A stretch of DNA of 64,000 bases from Amphibalanus amphitrite (GCF_019059575.1 NW_024881567.1:963001-1027000); one strand, 5' to 3'; positions 24,196-35,156 are shown, counted from the first letter of the stretch. Translations and numbers: made by a program. The notes: generated by a model from the letters alone, not told the origin.

Positions 24196-24354
24196 TTAAG
24201 TGACCTGGATCTGAAATTTTAACAGCATATGTAGAAAAGGTATATGATAAGGTATGCCAAAAACGGCGGCGCGTCGTTTTTGATATATTCGCAAAATATA
24301 CCGCAGGGAGGGGGTGTTCAACCCCCCCCCCCCTTCCAGCAGGGCGCGGGTTAA

Positions 24355-24656
24355 AGAATTACATAGCATCTTTAACAGTGTCTGACACCCGTAATAGGGT
24401 AACATTTTCTCAGTTTATACGTGGGGCAACCAATATACCCCACTGGTCAATTTACCCCAATTTACTCCACACTCTTCTATGCCTGGAGGCTCTCCACTAT
24501 AGAGGCATCAAAATTACCTCAAATTAATGTGTTGGGGTCCCACACGGGACCTCAAAAGAATGCGGTTGCAGCGCACGTTATCAAAACAGCCACAAATCCT
24601 ACATAGCTTCACCCTTCGGCACTCAATATGGTAATGTGACGATATGTATATTTCAG
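24355..24656. other. Probable intron sequence upstream of the host exon
   Basis: This stretch has no repeat family that I recognise. It ends in a 3' splice site (TATATTTCAG), consistent with intron. Confidence 0.4.
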
Positions 24657-24789
24657 GTGAAGCATCTGCAAAGGTGCGGCCGACAGATCGCGCACTTTGC
24701 CTTTGGCCAGTCGCCGTTCCCGATCCCGGAGCTGGCCGTGGCCGCCCTCCGACAGCACGCCGGCGAGCACGCCTACCTGCCAGTGGCCG
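24657..24789 (+). CDS. Internal exon of a PLP-dependent aminotransferase-like host gene
   Basis: A 133-bp open segment has a 3' splice site directly before it (TATATTTCAG at 24647-24656) and a consensus donor after it (GTGAGT at 24790-24795). The translation reads HFAFGQSPFPIPELAVAALR, then HAGEHAYLPVAG. This matches my knowledge of the N-terminal region of fold-type I aspartate/aromatic-type aminotransferases, where a G-x-SPFPxP turn is followed by a helix and a Y-LPV-G segment leading into the PLP-binding domain. High GC and codon-like composition differ from the flanks. Neighbouring exons are not in the window, or lie beyond the inserted repeats. A solitary exon could also be a pseudogene fragment. 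Confidence 0.55.
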
Positions 24790-24846
24790 GTGAGTGGCCA
24801 GCTGCTTTCTCCATGACCAGCTCAGTCCCACGCACAAGGGGGAAAA

Positions 24847-25191
24847 GCTCAAAAAATTGAGCGCTCAAAAAATTGAGCGGGCCCCATTATGAAGGAATAG
24901 GCGAAACGATGGTATTTTACAATGCCTTTAGCGTCACACTACGGCAAATATCGTATCCAAATAAGGTATCAATGGCAAGAGAGAGCAACAAGGTTTCTTC
25001 TCGAACACTCACCGTGATAATTTATATCGGTGTTTTTGGAAAGAAAATGCCTTAAAGACGCTCAAATCTTTGAGCGCCACTTGTCGTTCGGGACCGCGAT
25101 ACTCAATAAATTGAGCGCCACGACAGACGACAGTCAGCTGGCGCTCAAAAAATTGAGTGCCGGCCAGCATCTACACTCAATTTTTTGAGCG
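24847..25191. repeat. Cluster of GCTCAA-N4-TTGAGC stem-loops (left arm of T)
   Basis: Six stem-loops occur. Two are perfect tandem 16-mers (24847-24862, 24863-24878). The others are CGCTCAAA-TC-TTTGAGCG (25059-25076), CTCAATAAATTGAG (about 25102-25115), GCTCAAAAAATTGAGT (about 25143-25158) and CTCAATTTTTTGAGCG (about 25176-25191). Two more lie at the other end (31214-31229, 31230-31246). Confidence 0.85.
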
Positions 25192-25929
25192 TTCTCCGTG
25201 ACAGGTGAAGCCGGTACTGGCTGCCATTTTTGATGTTATGTTCGTTGAAATACGTTAAACTGAGTTGAAACAGAAATGCAGGAAGTTGAATGCTACGTGG
25301 TACCTTAACTTTTCACAAACCCATGGCATCATGTCACATTTTCCGCTAGTAGTTTTATCGGTCTTTCGGATTCGGCACACCTCAAATAATTATACAAGGC
25401 TTGAATAATCCGTATGAATACTGTAATTGATATTCTCTGACTGTACTGCGAGAAGGGAATACGTGAATACAGAGACATCCACCCACCCTTGAATATTGGA
25501 GAATTATAGCAGGAAAAACTGTATTGCCACGGTTACAACTTACAAGGCCATCGGCCGCAAACAAACAAAAATACTGTACATGTGGGTTAGATTCACAAAT
25601 ATCATCAAGTGTGGAACACAGAGACGAGCAAAACAACATCACATTATCGCATGCCAGCCCGACCACGTTGGAACCGGGTCCGGGTGACCTGCGACCGGAA
25701 CCTGCGTCTTGCCAGCATACATCACAAAAGCAGGAGGCAGTGTCGTACTGCTTTGATCCAAAATATGCCATATAACAAATGATATAAACGACCTAAGCTC
25801 GGACTAAGCTTATCATTATCAAATCCTTAACATGTAAAAGACGAATGGAAACATCGAGTCTCAGACCAGCAGTAGCAACGATCACAGTAGCAACATCACA
25901 AAGAACACGCGGCATTATCAGACAGCCGT

Positions 25930-26480
25930 TTTTTATCGGGCTACAGGCGGCGACGGCGTGGTTGCAGACCAGCTGCGAGGTAGCGGCGTGCGGGCAAAAG
26001 GCGCGGGCACACCTCCATGTGGCCGTGCGGACAGTGCGCGGTCGGCGTCGCATAGTGGGCGGCATCGGGCTGTCCCGGGCCGTCGAAGCCGCACAGGTTG
26101 TCGGCGCATGTGGGCGCGCGCGGTCACCACGGCCAGCTGCTCACCGCCAGCACAGACTGCGCAGCGTCGCCGCTCCGCCGGCCAGAACACGCAGACAACC
26201 CTTCTTGCAGTCGCACAACACGTCGCCAAACTCATTCACCTGCTCCACCATGTTGTTGATGTCACCGAGTCGTTCGAGTTGTGGCTCGTGCCGTCGAGCA
26301 TGACCTGCCCGATCGGACACGGGTCAGCGGCTTCTGCTCCAGCGAAGTCTTCATCTTAGTGACGTCTTGCTGATCTCCACAAAGGCTGAGCAGATGACCT
26401 TACCCACAGAGACGGCCGACGTCCTCGCCAGCGACCGCTTGGTTGTGCAGACCTGCCAGAAAAAGAAAAGCTGTTTGGTG
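25930..26480 (-). other. GC-rich, exon-like segment of unknown origin
   Basis: This patch has high GC and many CpG within AT-rich sequence. On the minus strand there is a strong pyrimidine tract with CAG near 26450-26470, followed by a short open segment and a GTAAGG donor near 26400. Further down, one frame reads DINNMVEQVNEFGDVLCDCK, with another GTGAGC donor near 26152. These could be short exons of a host gene. I do not recognise any domain, the frame shifts between segments, and chance is possible. Confidence 0.2.
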
Positions 26481-27316
26481 ATCTCAAACGATTTTTTCTT
26501 TATGCAGTGGAACAAAACGGAAAATATGTCATACAACAGGAACTAAAAAAAGATGCAGCCTAGGTCGTCTAAGAAATGGGTGCAACATTGATAAAATTCT
26601 TCATTGAATGAATTCTGCAAATGCTTTTGATAAAATGTGTGGTGATTATAAGGAGACCACTTTACTATAAAATTGCTCAGGATTCCCTATCTGGACCTAT
26701 CAAAAAATCCTGACTGCACACCAACAATGAGCATTAAATCCAAAACCTCTACCAGGTAGGTACCTAGGGATGATTAAATTCTGATTCAGGAAAATATTTC
26801 ACATCATACAAATAAAAACATTTACTATATTGAAACTCAAAATGTGATGCTGATCCAGTGACCTAAGGGTCTCAAAGTATAATTATGAATTAATCTATTA
26901 TAAATTTGGTGGTGACTGCCGACTGGCGTCTCGCGGCCTAGACCTTGAGGCTTGAAAGTGGCCTTCCTTTTCCGTTGACTCCGATCCTCCAGATGGAAAT
27001 GATATAAAGGATCATTTTTATCTTATTTCATATGAGCGAGCCAGTCAGAAAAGTGGCTATCCTGTTTCAGCATTCACCCACACAATAGTTGACTGTCAGT
27101 CTGTCATGCTGTCAGTGTTGTGAAGTAATGAAGGAGTTGAGTTTTGTTGATTATAAATTGTGATGTTATGTAAAGGACTGGAAAATGAATGTGAAAACCA
27201 TGGAAACATATTGGCAGAGTATTGTCACTTACTATCAGGACATATGGATAGAGAATACATTCAAATTAATAAGAAATGCCAAATATCAAGGTACTCAATC
27301 ACTGATAGCAGTGGAC

Positions 27317-30300
27317 CAGTGGCGTATCCAGGGGGGAGGCCAAGAGGCCATGGCCTCCCCCTTTGGGATCAGACATGCAAGTGGGCCCTTTGGGTCACTT
27401 GAGTGCAGTGACGTACCCAAGGGGGCCTCGGGGGCCCCTGAGGTCCAAGGATAACTCGGGGGGACCAGCGTGACGAAGGCGTTTTGGGTCTCCCTGTCTT
27501 AATTCCAGTACCAGACAGAACGTCTTTTACTCGGAAGAAAAACTAATATCAAAGAGCGATATTTATCACAGTGACGAACACAGAGGGCCCCTAACTACCT
27601 GAGAGCCCCTGGCTATCTGAGGGGCCCCTGGTTACCTGAGGGTCCCCTTGGTCACCTGAGGAGTCCATGGTTATCTGACGAGCCCCTAGTTACCTGAGGG
27701 GCCCCTGGTTATCTGAGGGGCCCCTGGTTGTCTGAGAGGTTCCTGGTTGTCTAAGGGACCCCTGGCTATCCGAGGGGCCCCTGTTTATCTGAGGGGCCCT
27801 GGTTACCTGAGGGGCCGTGGTCACGGGACCCCTGGTTACCTGAGGGACCCCTGGTTATCTGAATGACTCCTGGTAAGGGACCCCTGGTTACGAGAGCCCC
27901 TGGTTACCTGAGGGGCCCCTGGTTACCCGAGGGGCCTCTGGTTACCTGAGGGGCCCCTGGTTATCTGAGGGGCCCCTAGTTACGCATGGGCCACTGACCC
28001 CTGGATGGCCCCTGGCCAGTCATTTGAAGAAGCCCTGGTCACCTGAGGGGCCATGTTTACCCGGGAGTACCTCCTGCAGTCACATGAAGGCCCTTAGTTG
28101 CCCGAGGAGCCCCTGGTATAACCGGCCCCTGATTATCAGAGGGTCCCCTGGTTACAGTAACCTGGTGGGCCCCTGGTCAATTGAAAAGCCCCTGCAGTCA
28201 CCTGAGAGGCCCCTGATTACCTAAAGGGCCCCTGATCACTTGGATTCAATGGCATAGCCAGGGGGCGAGGGGACACGTGTCCGTTATATGGTTTAGGGTC
28301 ACCTCGGGCCCGAGGGGCCCTACGGTGCCAATTGACATCAGAGGGTCCGCGCTGGTCACGCTTCAACTGGAAAGGAGTGAAAGGACACCACGGGGCTTTT
28401 GAGGACACGTCATGGGCTCTTATGTAGCCACACTTATCTCCAGAAGGGCCCCACCCCAGGTTCTGAAGGACCTTGCCGGTCTCTGAGGGTCCTTGAAGGC
28501 TAATGAGAGATCAGCTGTAAGGGCCCCACACATGTTTGTTATGCCCCCACGGCCCACACCAGTGTTTCTGAGGGCCCTCAGAATGGCGCCTGGGAGGGCC
28601 CTCACCGCCACTTCTAAGGGACCCACACCAGCGCCTCTTAACGGCCTACATCGGCGGCTCTGAAGGCCCGCTCACCAGCGCCTGCGAGGGCCCTATACCA
28701 GCGCATCTAACGGTCACTTACTAGCGACTCTGAGGGCCTCTTACCGGCATCTGAGGTTCCCTTGCCACCCTATGAAGGGCCACTAGTAACTTTCAGGGCC
28801 CCATACATGCCTATGACGGCCCCTACCAGCGTCTCTAAGCCCTAAGGCCCCACAACCGGCGCCTGTGTGGACCCCACACCAGCACATCTGACGGCCTTCC
28901 GCAGACAAATCTGAGGGACCAACACCGGCGACTCTGACGGGCTCGCTCGCTTCGCTTCTTCATAAAAGACCGTGCATTTTAAGCACATTGCTCAGGCAAA
29001 ATGATACTTTATCTGCCAATTCTCCACATTTTCTCAGGGCTTAGACAGACAGACAGACAGGCAGACAGTGAGACAGACAGACAGAGGGGACCCGTCCGCA
29101 AGGGGGACCGGACCCACTGTGCCCAATCCCCCCCATCGAAATGTTCTGGATACGTCCCTGCCTGGGTCGTCAGTGGCCCCCAGGTAACCCGGGGCCCCTT
29201 CGAGAGCAGGTTGACCCCTCCTGGGCGAAATCCTGGGTACGTGCATGCTTGGGTGTCCCAAGAGAAACGACCTTCAGGGCCTTATCCGAAGTACTGGCCC
29301 AAACTTAAATAAAGTCATTACGTCATTAAGTCATTAAATAAAGTCAACTACGTCAAACTATCTTAATTTTACCATTTGATGGCCCTCAGAGGCCGGCGTA
29401 GGGCCCTCATAGGCCGTCTCAGGGCCCTCAGAAGCTGAGGCCGAGCCCCAGAGGCTAGCGTGGGGGCACTCAGAGGCCGCTTCGGCGGTCCTCGAGAAGC
29501 TTAGACTTGGGCGTGGGTGGGACCCTTTGACGCTGGCGTGGAACCCTAAGGAGCCAGCGCGCAGCCCTCTAAGGCCAGCCGTGGAGCCCTCTAAGGTCAG
29601 CGTGGGGCTCTCTAAGTCCATTGTGGGGCCTTCTAAGGCCAGTGTGGGACCCTCATGTTCAGTGTAGGGCTGTCTATGTCCAGTTTGGGGTCTTCTAAGC
29701 CCAGCGGCGTGGGGCCTTCTGAAGTCAGTTTGAGGCCCACTGGCCACTGAGACCAGCTTGGGGCCCTCTGAAGTCAATGTGGAGCCCTCTGAGGCCAGTG
29801 TGAGGCCCTCTGTGACCAGTGTGAACCCTCTGAGGCCAGCGTGGGGCCAGCTGTCATCTGACTTCAGACGCTGGTGCTGGGCCCTCAGAAGCCAGCACGG
29901 GGCCTTCATAGGCTGGCGTCGGGCCATTAGAGCCACTTCGAGGGCCTCAGCAGCCATTCTTCAGATCTTATGCATGTTTGAGTTCCTTGAGGTAGGAGCT
30001 TGACCCTTAGAAGCCGGCGCGGAACCCTCAGAGGGCAGCATGGGCTTCTAGCGACCGGCGTGGTTTCGAGAGCGGCATAGGGTCATCAGACTGACTCAAA
30101 GGCTCCCAAGAGCCAGCGTGGGGCCCTGGCAGGTCAGCAATAGTATGGGTCTCCTGATGCCATTATGGGGCCGGCTGAGGCCAGTCGTTCACTCTGTTGC
30201 CGAAGAGAGGCTTTCAGAGGCCAGAATGAGCCTTCAGAGTTTTTAGATTGCCAAGTGTGCCTAAAAAGGCTCCCTCACATGGCGAAAGTGGCAAAGAACC

Positions 30301-30408
30301 GCACCTGTGCGTGGGTTAAGTATTCTACCTCTGGGGCCCCTCAGGTAAGGGTGGGGCCCCTTGAGCAGGTTTGGCCTCCCCCTTTTCAAGATCCTGGATA
30401 CGCCACTG
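27317..30408. mobile_element. hAT-like non-autonomous element, 3,092 bp, copy b (inverted)
   Basis: The 8-bp duplication CAGTGGAC lies at 27309-27316 and 30409-30416, different from that of copy a. The 16-bp inverted repeat CAGTGGCGTATCCAGG and the length equal those of copy a at 5869-8960, in opposite orientation. Every internal block I compared is identical, including the translations of seven shadow ORFs. It lacks a transposase, so it was mobilised in trans. Confidence 0.94.
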
Positions 30409-31967
30409 CAGTGGACTATCATATGTTTTAATGTCAATTATATGAAAGTTAAGACTGAAACTACCTTTTACCTCATCATAACTAATGAAAAATTGTGTGA
30501 AGAAAACATTCACAGCCTCTTTGAAGCACTTAGACCACTAAAAAACAAAAATTTTCACGTAAATATGTTGTGTCTCCTTCCTTCAAAACATCATATCGGA
30601 TGGCGCCACTTTCGTCGACAGTTACTTATCTGCACGCAAATCGAGGAAAACGTGAATTGATTGACGTTTACGTGTTTCCAAATTTAAAATCACAGCATAT
30701 TCAAACTTTTCAGTGTACCTTTTAACATCTAAGTACAACTAAAACGATAAAAACTTACCCTCAACATAAGGACGACGACAACCACGCGACCGGAGACGTC
30801 GCGACGAAATAAACAAACGGCGCCGCCAAATGAAAAATATTCTCCGATATGGGTAATGTGAAATTGAATCGCAATCATTTTGGGTAGTATGAAAAATGCT
30901 CTTTCCAACAGAACCCTAGTAAAAAACGTGAATGGACAAAAAATAACTTTTATTTCCACATAAATATTGGCCTGTTTTTAAGTCATCCTGGTACGCCGTA
31001 AGATTTCGACGTATAAATTGGTGTTCCCCCAATCATTGAAGCTTGAGCAGTGAAAAATATGAAAGCCTAATCTGTTTTGCATCAGTAGTGATTCTCCTAG
31101 GGTGTTGCCATTTTTCCCTAGGTGTTGCGAGTTGCTTTTGCAAAACGTGTTCCTGAAACGGCTCAATTTTTTTAGCCCTCAGCATTACGCCTATGGGAGC
31201 CTCTGACGTCACACGCTCAATATTTTGAGCGCTCAATAATTTGAGCTTTTCCCCCTTGTGCGTGGGACTGAGCTTGGACAGTGGAGACGGTTGAAATGCA
31301 GGACCACCCTGAATTGGGTCTTCCTGTGACGCCCCCGTCTCCTTGGGGGGGGGGGGGTGCCACCCTCGCCCGCACATGGGGGGAGGCTGCCACACCCACA
31401 CCCCCCAGGTATATTTTCTATTCTGCACTGAACATTTGTAAAGCTAGAAGCCTGATGTTTCGTATAGCTGCTCCGCTATCCTTTCTCAGCGTCCACTTAA
31501 AATTTCAAGTTTCTGTTGTTTTTGACTTCGGAGATATGACCTTGTTTTCAAGTCATGTCACGACCCACATGACCAAAACTCAATATCTTGCGTTAGCTAT
31601 GGTTCTTGTGAGCTTTTGACACATTGATTTCGGTATGTTTTTGCTAGTCTTACCTCCCACCTATCATGGAACATGTTGTTCGACGATGTGCAGATGTCAG
31701 GGTCACGGTCAAGGTCAACCTAGGTCATCTAAAAACATTGCATTTTAGGCTTGCTGAATTTACTTTTCATGAAGTTTTTCGACTGCATTTTGGGTAAAAG
31801 CTTCTCGGATCATGAAATCATGTAATAGGGACACACAAACCACAAACCAATCGGTGCACACATCAGTATACACACAGACACACACAGATGACAGACATAC
31901 AAACACATATCATTGACCTTGACCTAGCATGGCCTGAAATGACCACAGCCGGTAAAAACCTAGTTGG

Positions 31968-33360
31968 TTTCAGGATCAATAGAAATCTGATAATATGACA
32001 TAAAATTGCTTTATCCATTTTCAAACGTTTCGACTTTATTCAAAGTCATCTTCAGTGTTAAGATTGACAAGTACACAATTACATGCTGACATAAATATAC
32101 AAGCAGTCGATGCAGGGTATCAGTCGATGCACATCACACACTTCACAAAAACAAGACAAAACATCATTCGTGTTGATTCGGTCGTCTTCCTACAGAACGA
32201 TACTTAGTTTAAACGCAGATGATCGGTCATTGATGGTCGGTTTCGCTTCAAATATGTGTAAAGATTCTAAAATTCGTAAACTGAAGTTTGAGCGTTTTTG
32301 ATCTATGATTTTGAAATCGTCTATACTGAAGGGGGTGTCACATGCCAAAGAATGATCCCGTACAGACGATGCTACTGGACTGGATAAGAGTTCGCCCGTT
32401 CTGTGTGACCTACCCTTGTGTTGACAAACTCTGCTGTGGAGCCTAACATAGGTAGAACCTATGCAAGATCCTTCACACGAAGGACAACTGAACTTATAAA
32501 CTACAGCAGATCGACACATTTTAGGGATAGAGTCCTTGAACTTGAACAGAGATCCAATAGTGAAGTTGTTTCTGAGAATGAATCGCGGGCTTAGATATGG
32601 ATAGTACTGTTGTAGGAGAGCGCTTATTTCATTTTTGAGCTTAATTGAGCGTTTTCCAAAAAACGGCAAAGTGAAAAAGCTTTCGAGTTTTTCAACCTGT
32701 GGTTGATTTGTGATAGTAATGAACCTTCTGTTGAGAAACTTGGCAATGGCGGCATCTACCAACGACCTTGGGTAACCGTTATCCAAGAAAAAACCTTTCA
32801 GGGATCTTAGCTCTAGATCGAAGAGCTTGTAGCTCGAGCATAAACGGTAGGCGCGATAAATAAATGAATGGATGACTGCCCACTTGATGGAAAATGTGAC
32901 GAAACTAAAGAAGCTCAATCCTAGTCCGGTAAAGGTAGGCTTGTGGAAAACGGAAGTCTCAATAGAAGAGCCAATACGTTTTATCTTGACATCCAAAAAG
33001 GGTAGCGTTTGGTCGGACTCTACTTCTTTGGTGAACTTAATCTTTGGATGCTGCTCGTTAAGGAAGGATAAAAACTTTTCTTCATGAGTGACGTGTCGAA
33101 AGACCAGAAAACAATCATCAACATACCTCCTATACAGGACAGGACGAAATTCAGAAGGGCAGGTAGTAAGCCACTTCTTCTCATGAAAGCATAAAATGTT
33201 GGCAAAGGTAGGGCCAAGTGGTAGGCCCATCCCTACGCCGTCAAGTTGTTGGTACAACTGTCCGTTGAAAAGGAAAAACGAGTTGGTTACTGACAAATCT
33301 AACATTGAGCGGAATAGTTTCCGAGGGATGCCACTGACGCTGTCAGTCTGGCTGAATAGA
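31968..33360 (-). mobile_element. Penelope-like element PLE2, minus-strand arm
   Basis: This is the left arm of an inverted Penelope pair. Its 3' end faces outward, adjoining the target duplication AAACCTAGTTGG at 31956-31967 (the partner copy is at 35377-35388). The 5'-truncated end meets the plus arm head to head near 33360, at a short AGAGCTAG microhomology. The arm includes the coding region and a 3' UTR with GACTTTATTCAAAGTCATC. Confidence 0.85.
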
Positions 33361-33363
33361 GCT
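32190..33363 (-). CDS. Penelope-like RT plus GIY-YIG protein, N-terminally truncated
   Basis: About 390 codons run without a stop. RT motifs in order are QLDGVGMGLPLGPTFANI, RRYVDDCFLVF (catalytic YVDD), HPKIKFTKE and LPFLDVKIKR. A linker follows with NGYPRSLVDAAIAKF. The GIY-YIG domain shows VVYKFSCPSCEGS, then CIGSTYVRLHSRVCQH and a late RILESLHIFEAKP block carrying the conserved Glu. The N-terminal RT motifs are absent because of 5' truncation. The YIG motif reads CIG here but YIG in the plus arm, so the catalytic Tyr is replaced by Cys. With no promoter and no N-terminus this arm is unlikely to be functional, although its frame is clean. Confidence 0.85.
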
Positions 33364-33366
33364 AGA

Positions 33367-33969
33367 GCTAAGATCCCTGAAAGGTTTTTTCTTGGATAAC
33401 GGTTACCCAAGGTCGTTGGTAGATGCCGCCATTGCCAAGTTTCTCAACAGAAGGTTCATTACTATCACAAATCAACCACAGGTTGAAAAACTCGAAAGCT
33501 TTTTCACTTTGCCGTTTTTCGGAAAACGCTCAATTAAGCTCAAAAATGAAATAAGCGCTCTCCTACAAAAGTACTACCCATATCTAAGCCCGCGATTCAT
33601 TCTCAGAAACAACTTCACTATTGGATCTCTGTTCAAGTTCAAGGACTCTATCCCTAAAATGTGTCGATCTGCTGTAGTTTATAAGTTCAGTTGTCCTTCG
33701 TGTGAAGGATCTTACATAGGTTCTACCTATGTTAGGCTCCACAGCAGAGTTTGTCAACACAAGGGTAGGTCACACAGAACGGGCGAACTCTTATCCAGTC
33801 CAGTAGCATCGTCTGTACGGGATCATTCTTTGGCATGTGACACCCCCTTCAGTATAGACGATTTCAAAATCATAGATCAAAAACGCTCAAACTTCAATTT
33901 ACGAATTTTAGAATCTTTACACATATTTGAAGCGAAACCGACCATCAATGACCGATCATCTGCGTTTAA
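33367..33969 (+). pseudogene. Penelope linker plus GIY-YIG fragment, cut by D1
   Basis: The frame reads through NGYPRSLVDAAIAKFLNRRF and VVYKFSCPSCEGS, with an intact YIGSTYVRLHSRVCQH, to the ending FEAKPTINDRSSAF. It then runs into D1 at TTAA 33966-33969. The RT is missing altogether. Only about three residues differ from the minus arm, so the two arms diverged recently. Confidence 0.85.
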
Positions 33970-35156
33970 CCCGCGCCCTGCTGGGGGGGGGGGTGTTTGA
34001 ACACCCCCCCTGTGGTTTTTCGCGAATATCTCAAAAACGGCGGCGCGGAGCGCCGCCGTTTTTGGTACACCTTATCATACATCAATTCTACACATGTTGT
34101 GAAAATTTCAGACCAAGGTCATTCAAGGTCAGGTCACCAGGTCACTCGAAGTGACCTCACCTCATAAAAAGTTTCAATGTCTGTCATAGCTACACCGAGT
34201 GACCGATCGCTTTGAAACTTTCAGCGATTGCTAAGAGCATTAGCATGTACAAAATGTATATCTCAGAATTTTGATATCGATGACCTAAGGTCAGGTCAAT
34301 TTTGCGACCTCACCATTATAAGTCAATGGGAGAAAATTGAAATGCGCCTGTTTTGGACGAAAGACATTATAAACACTCCCAAACACTGAATTACAAGTGG
34401 TTAAGACACACTGAACATGAAAATGGTGTCTGTGACCCCTGTTTATGCCCTGAGGTCATCTTAGGTCACGAATGGTATCTAACAGTTTTTCGCAAATAAC
34501 TTTTGATAGAGGCATGCTAGAGCGATGAAAACGCCTTAGATGTGTTCAGCTCGACGATACGGATCGACTGATATGCAACATGACCCTTTCCGGTCAGGTC
34601 ATGACCTTGACCTGAGGTCAAATTTTCAAGTTGACCTTTCAAGGTCAAATTATAGTTCGTTCGATGCGTCTTGACGAGAGGAACACGATGCCGGTAAAAG
34701 TAAGCTCGTACAATGCTTGGGTCAAAAGTTATTGCAGAAAAACTGTTTCCGAAAAAATCGGCTATTTTTGCCGTTTTTGCCCCCTGCAGGCAAAACCGTT
34801 GACGTTAGGTCAAATCTGAGAAAATTACTCAGAAAGGGCGTTAATAGGGCTATCGAATGCGCTTTTCCGCGGCGCTGTAGCTCTATTGGTTCCCGAGTTA
34901 TGCGTTGGCTTCTTGGAAATTTTCGACATTCGACCTGGAAATCGGCGAAAATTTGCCTTCAATGACCTCTGGTGACCTGACCTTTGACCTGACCAAAAAA
35001 TTGACCGAAGTGATTTCCTCATTATTTTTGACGCTCTTTCGAACGCCGCCTTCCGCGTATCGCTACGTGGCCCAGGAGCCGAGTTAGAAGGGGGGGTGTT
35101 CAAACACCCCCCCCCCAGCAGGGCGTGGAAATCCAGGACCCCCAGCCGGGCGCGGG
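33970..35156. mobile_element. Family D TTAA element D1, 1,187 bp
   Basis: TTAA lies at 33966-33969 and 35157-35160. Termini are CCCGCGCCCTGCTGGGGG and the inverted CCAGCCGGGCGCGGG. The hairpin core is TGTTTGAACA on the left and TGTTCAAACA on the right. The palindrome GGCGGCGC-GGA-GCGCCGCC is at 34039-34057. AGGTCA words are frequent throughout (34110-34150, 34280-34300, 34600-34660, 34970-35000). Non-coding. Full reverse copy D2 is at 48779-49968. Confidence 0.9.

Larger units (their letters stand above)
11031..24350. mobile_element. Family D relic D3, split by a chain of three TTAA elements
   Basis: The left part (11031-11119) matches the middle of D1 and D2: a GTGTTT..AGAATG block, AAAAGAGACG and CAATTTTCTCCCATTGACTT. 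The right part (24200-24350) matches the D end, with AAATTTTAACAGCATATGTAG, the remnant of the GGCGGCGC palindrome near 24265, a GGTGTTCAACC hairpin and the terminus CAGGGCGCGGG-TTAA (24351-24354). Between them one TTAA (11120-11123 / 24196-24199) is expanded by elements A, E1 and F2. Confidence 0.65.
24819..31274. repeat. 6.5-kb segment T with inverted arms carrying stem-loops
   Basis: The left arm (24819-24878) and right arm (31212-31274) are inverted copies that start AGCTCAGTCCCACGCAC, then a GGGGGAAAAGCTCAAA block and two GCTCAA/TTGAGC stem-loops. I find no clear target duplication, so this may be a DNA transposon with decayed flanks or an intronic inverted duplication. It contains a 3,092-bp hAT (27317-30408). 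The rest (25200-25900, 26540-27308, 30417-31200) has nothing I recognise. Confidence 0.6.
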
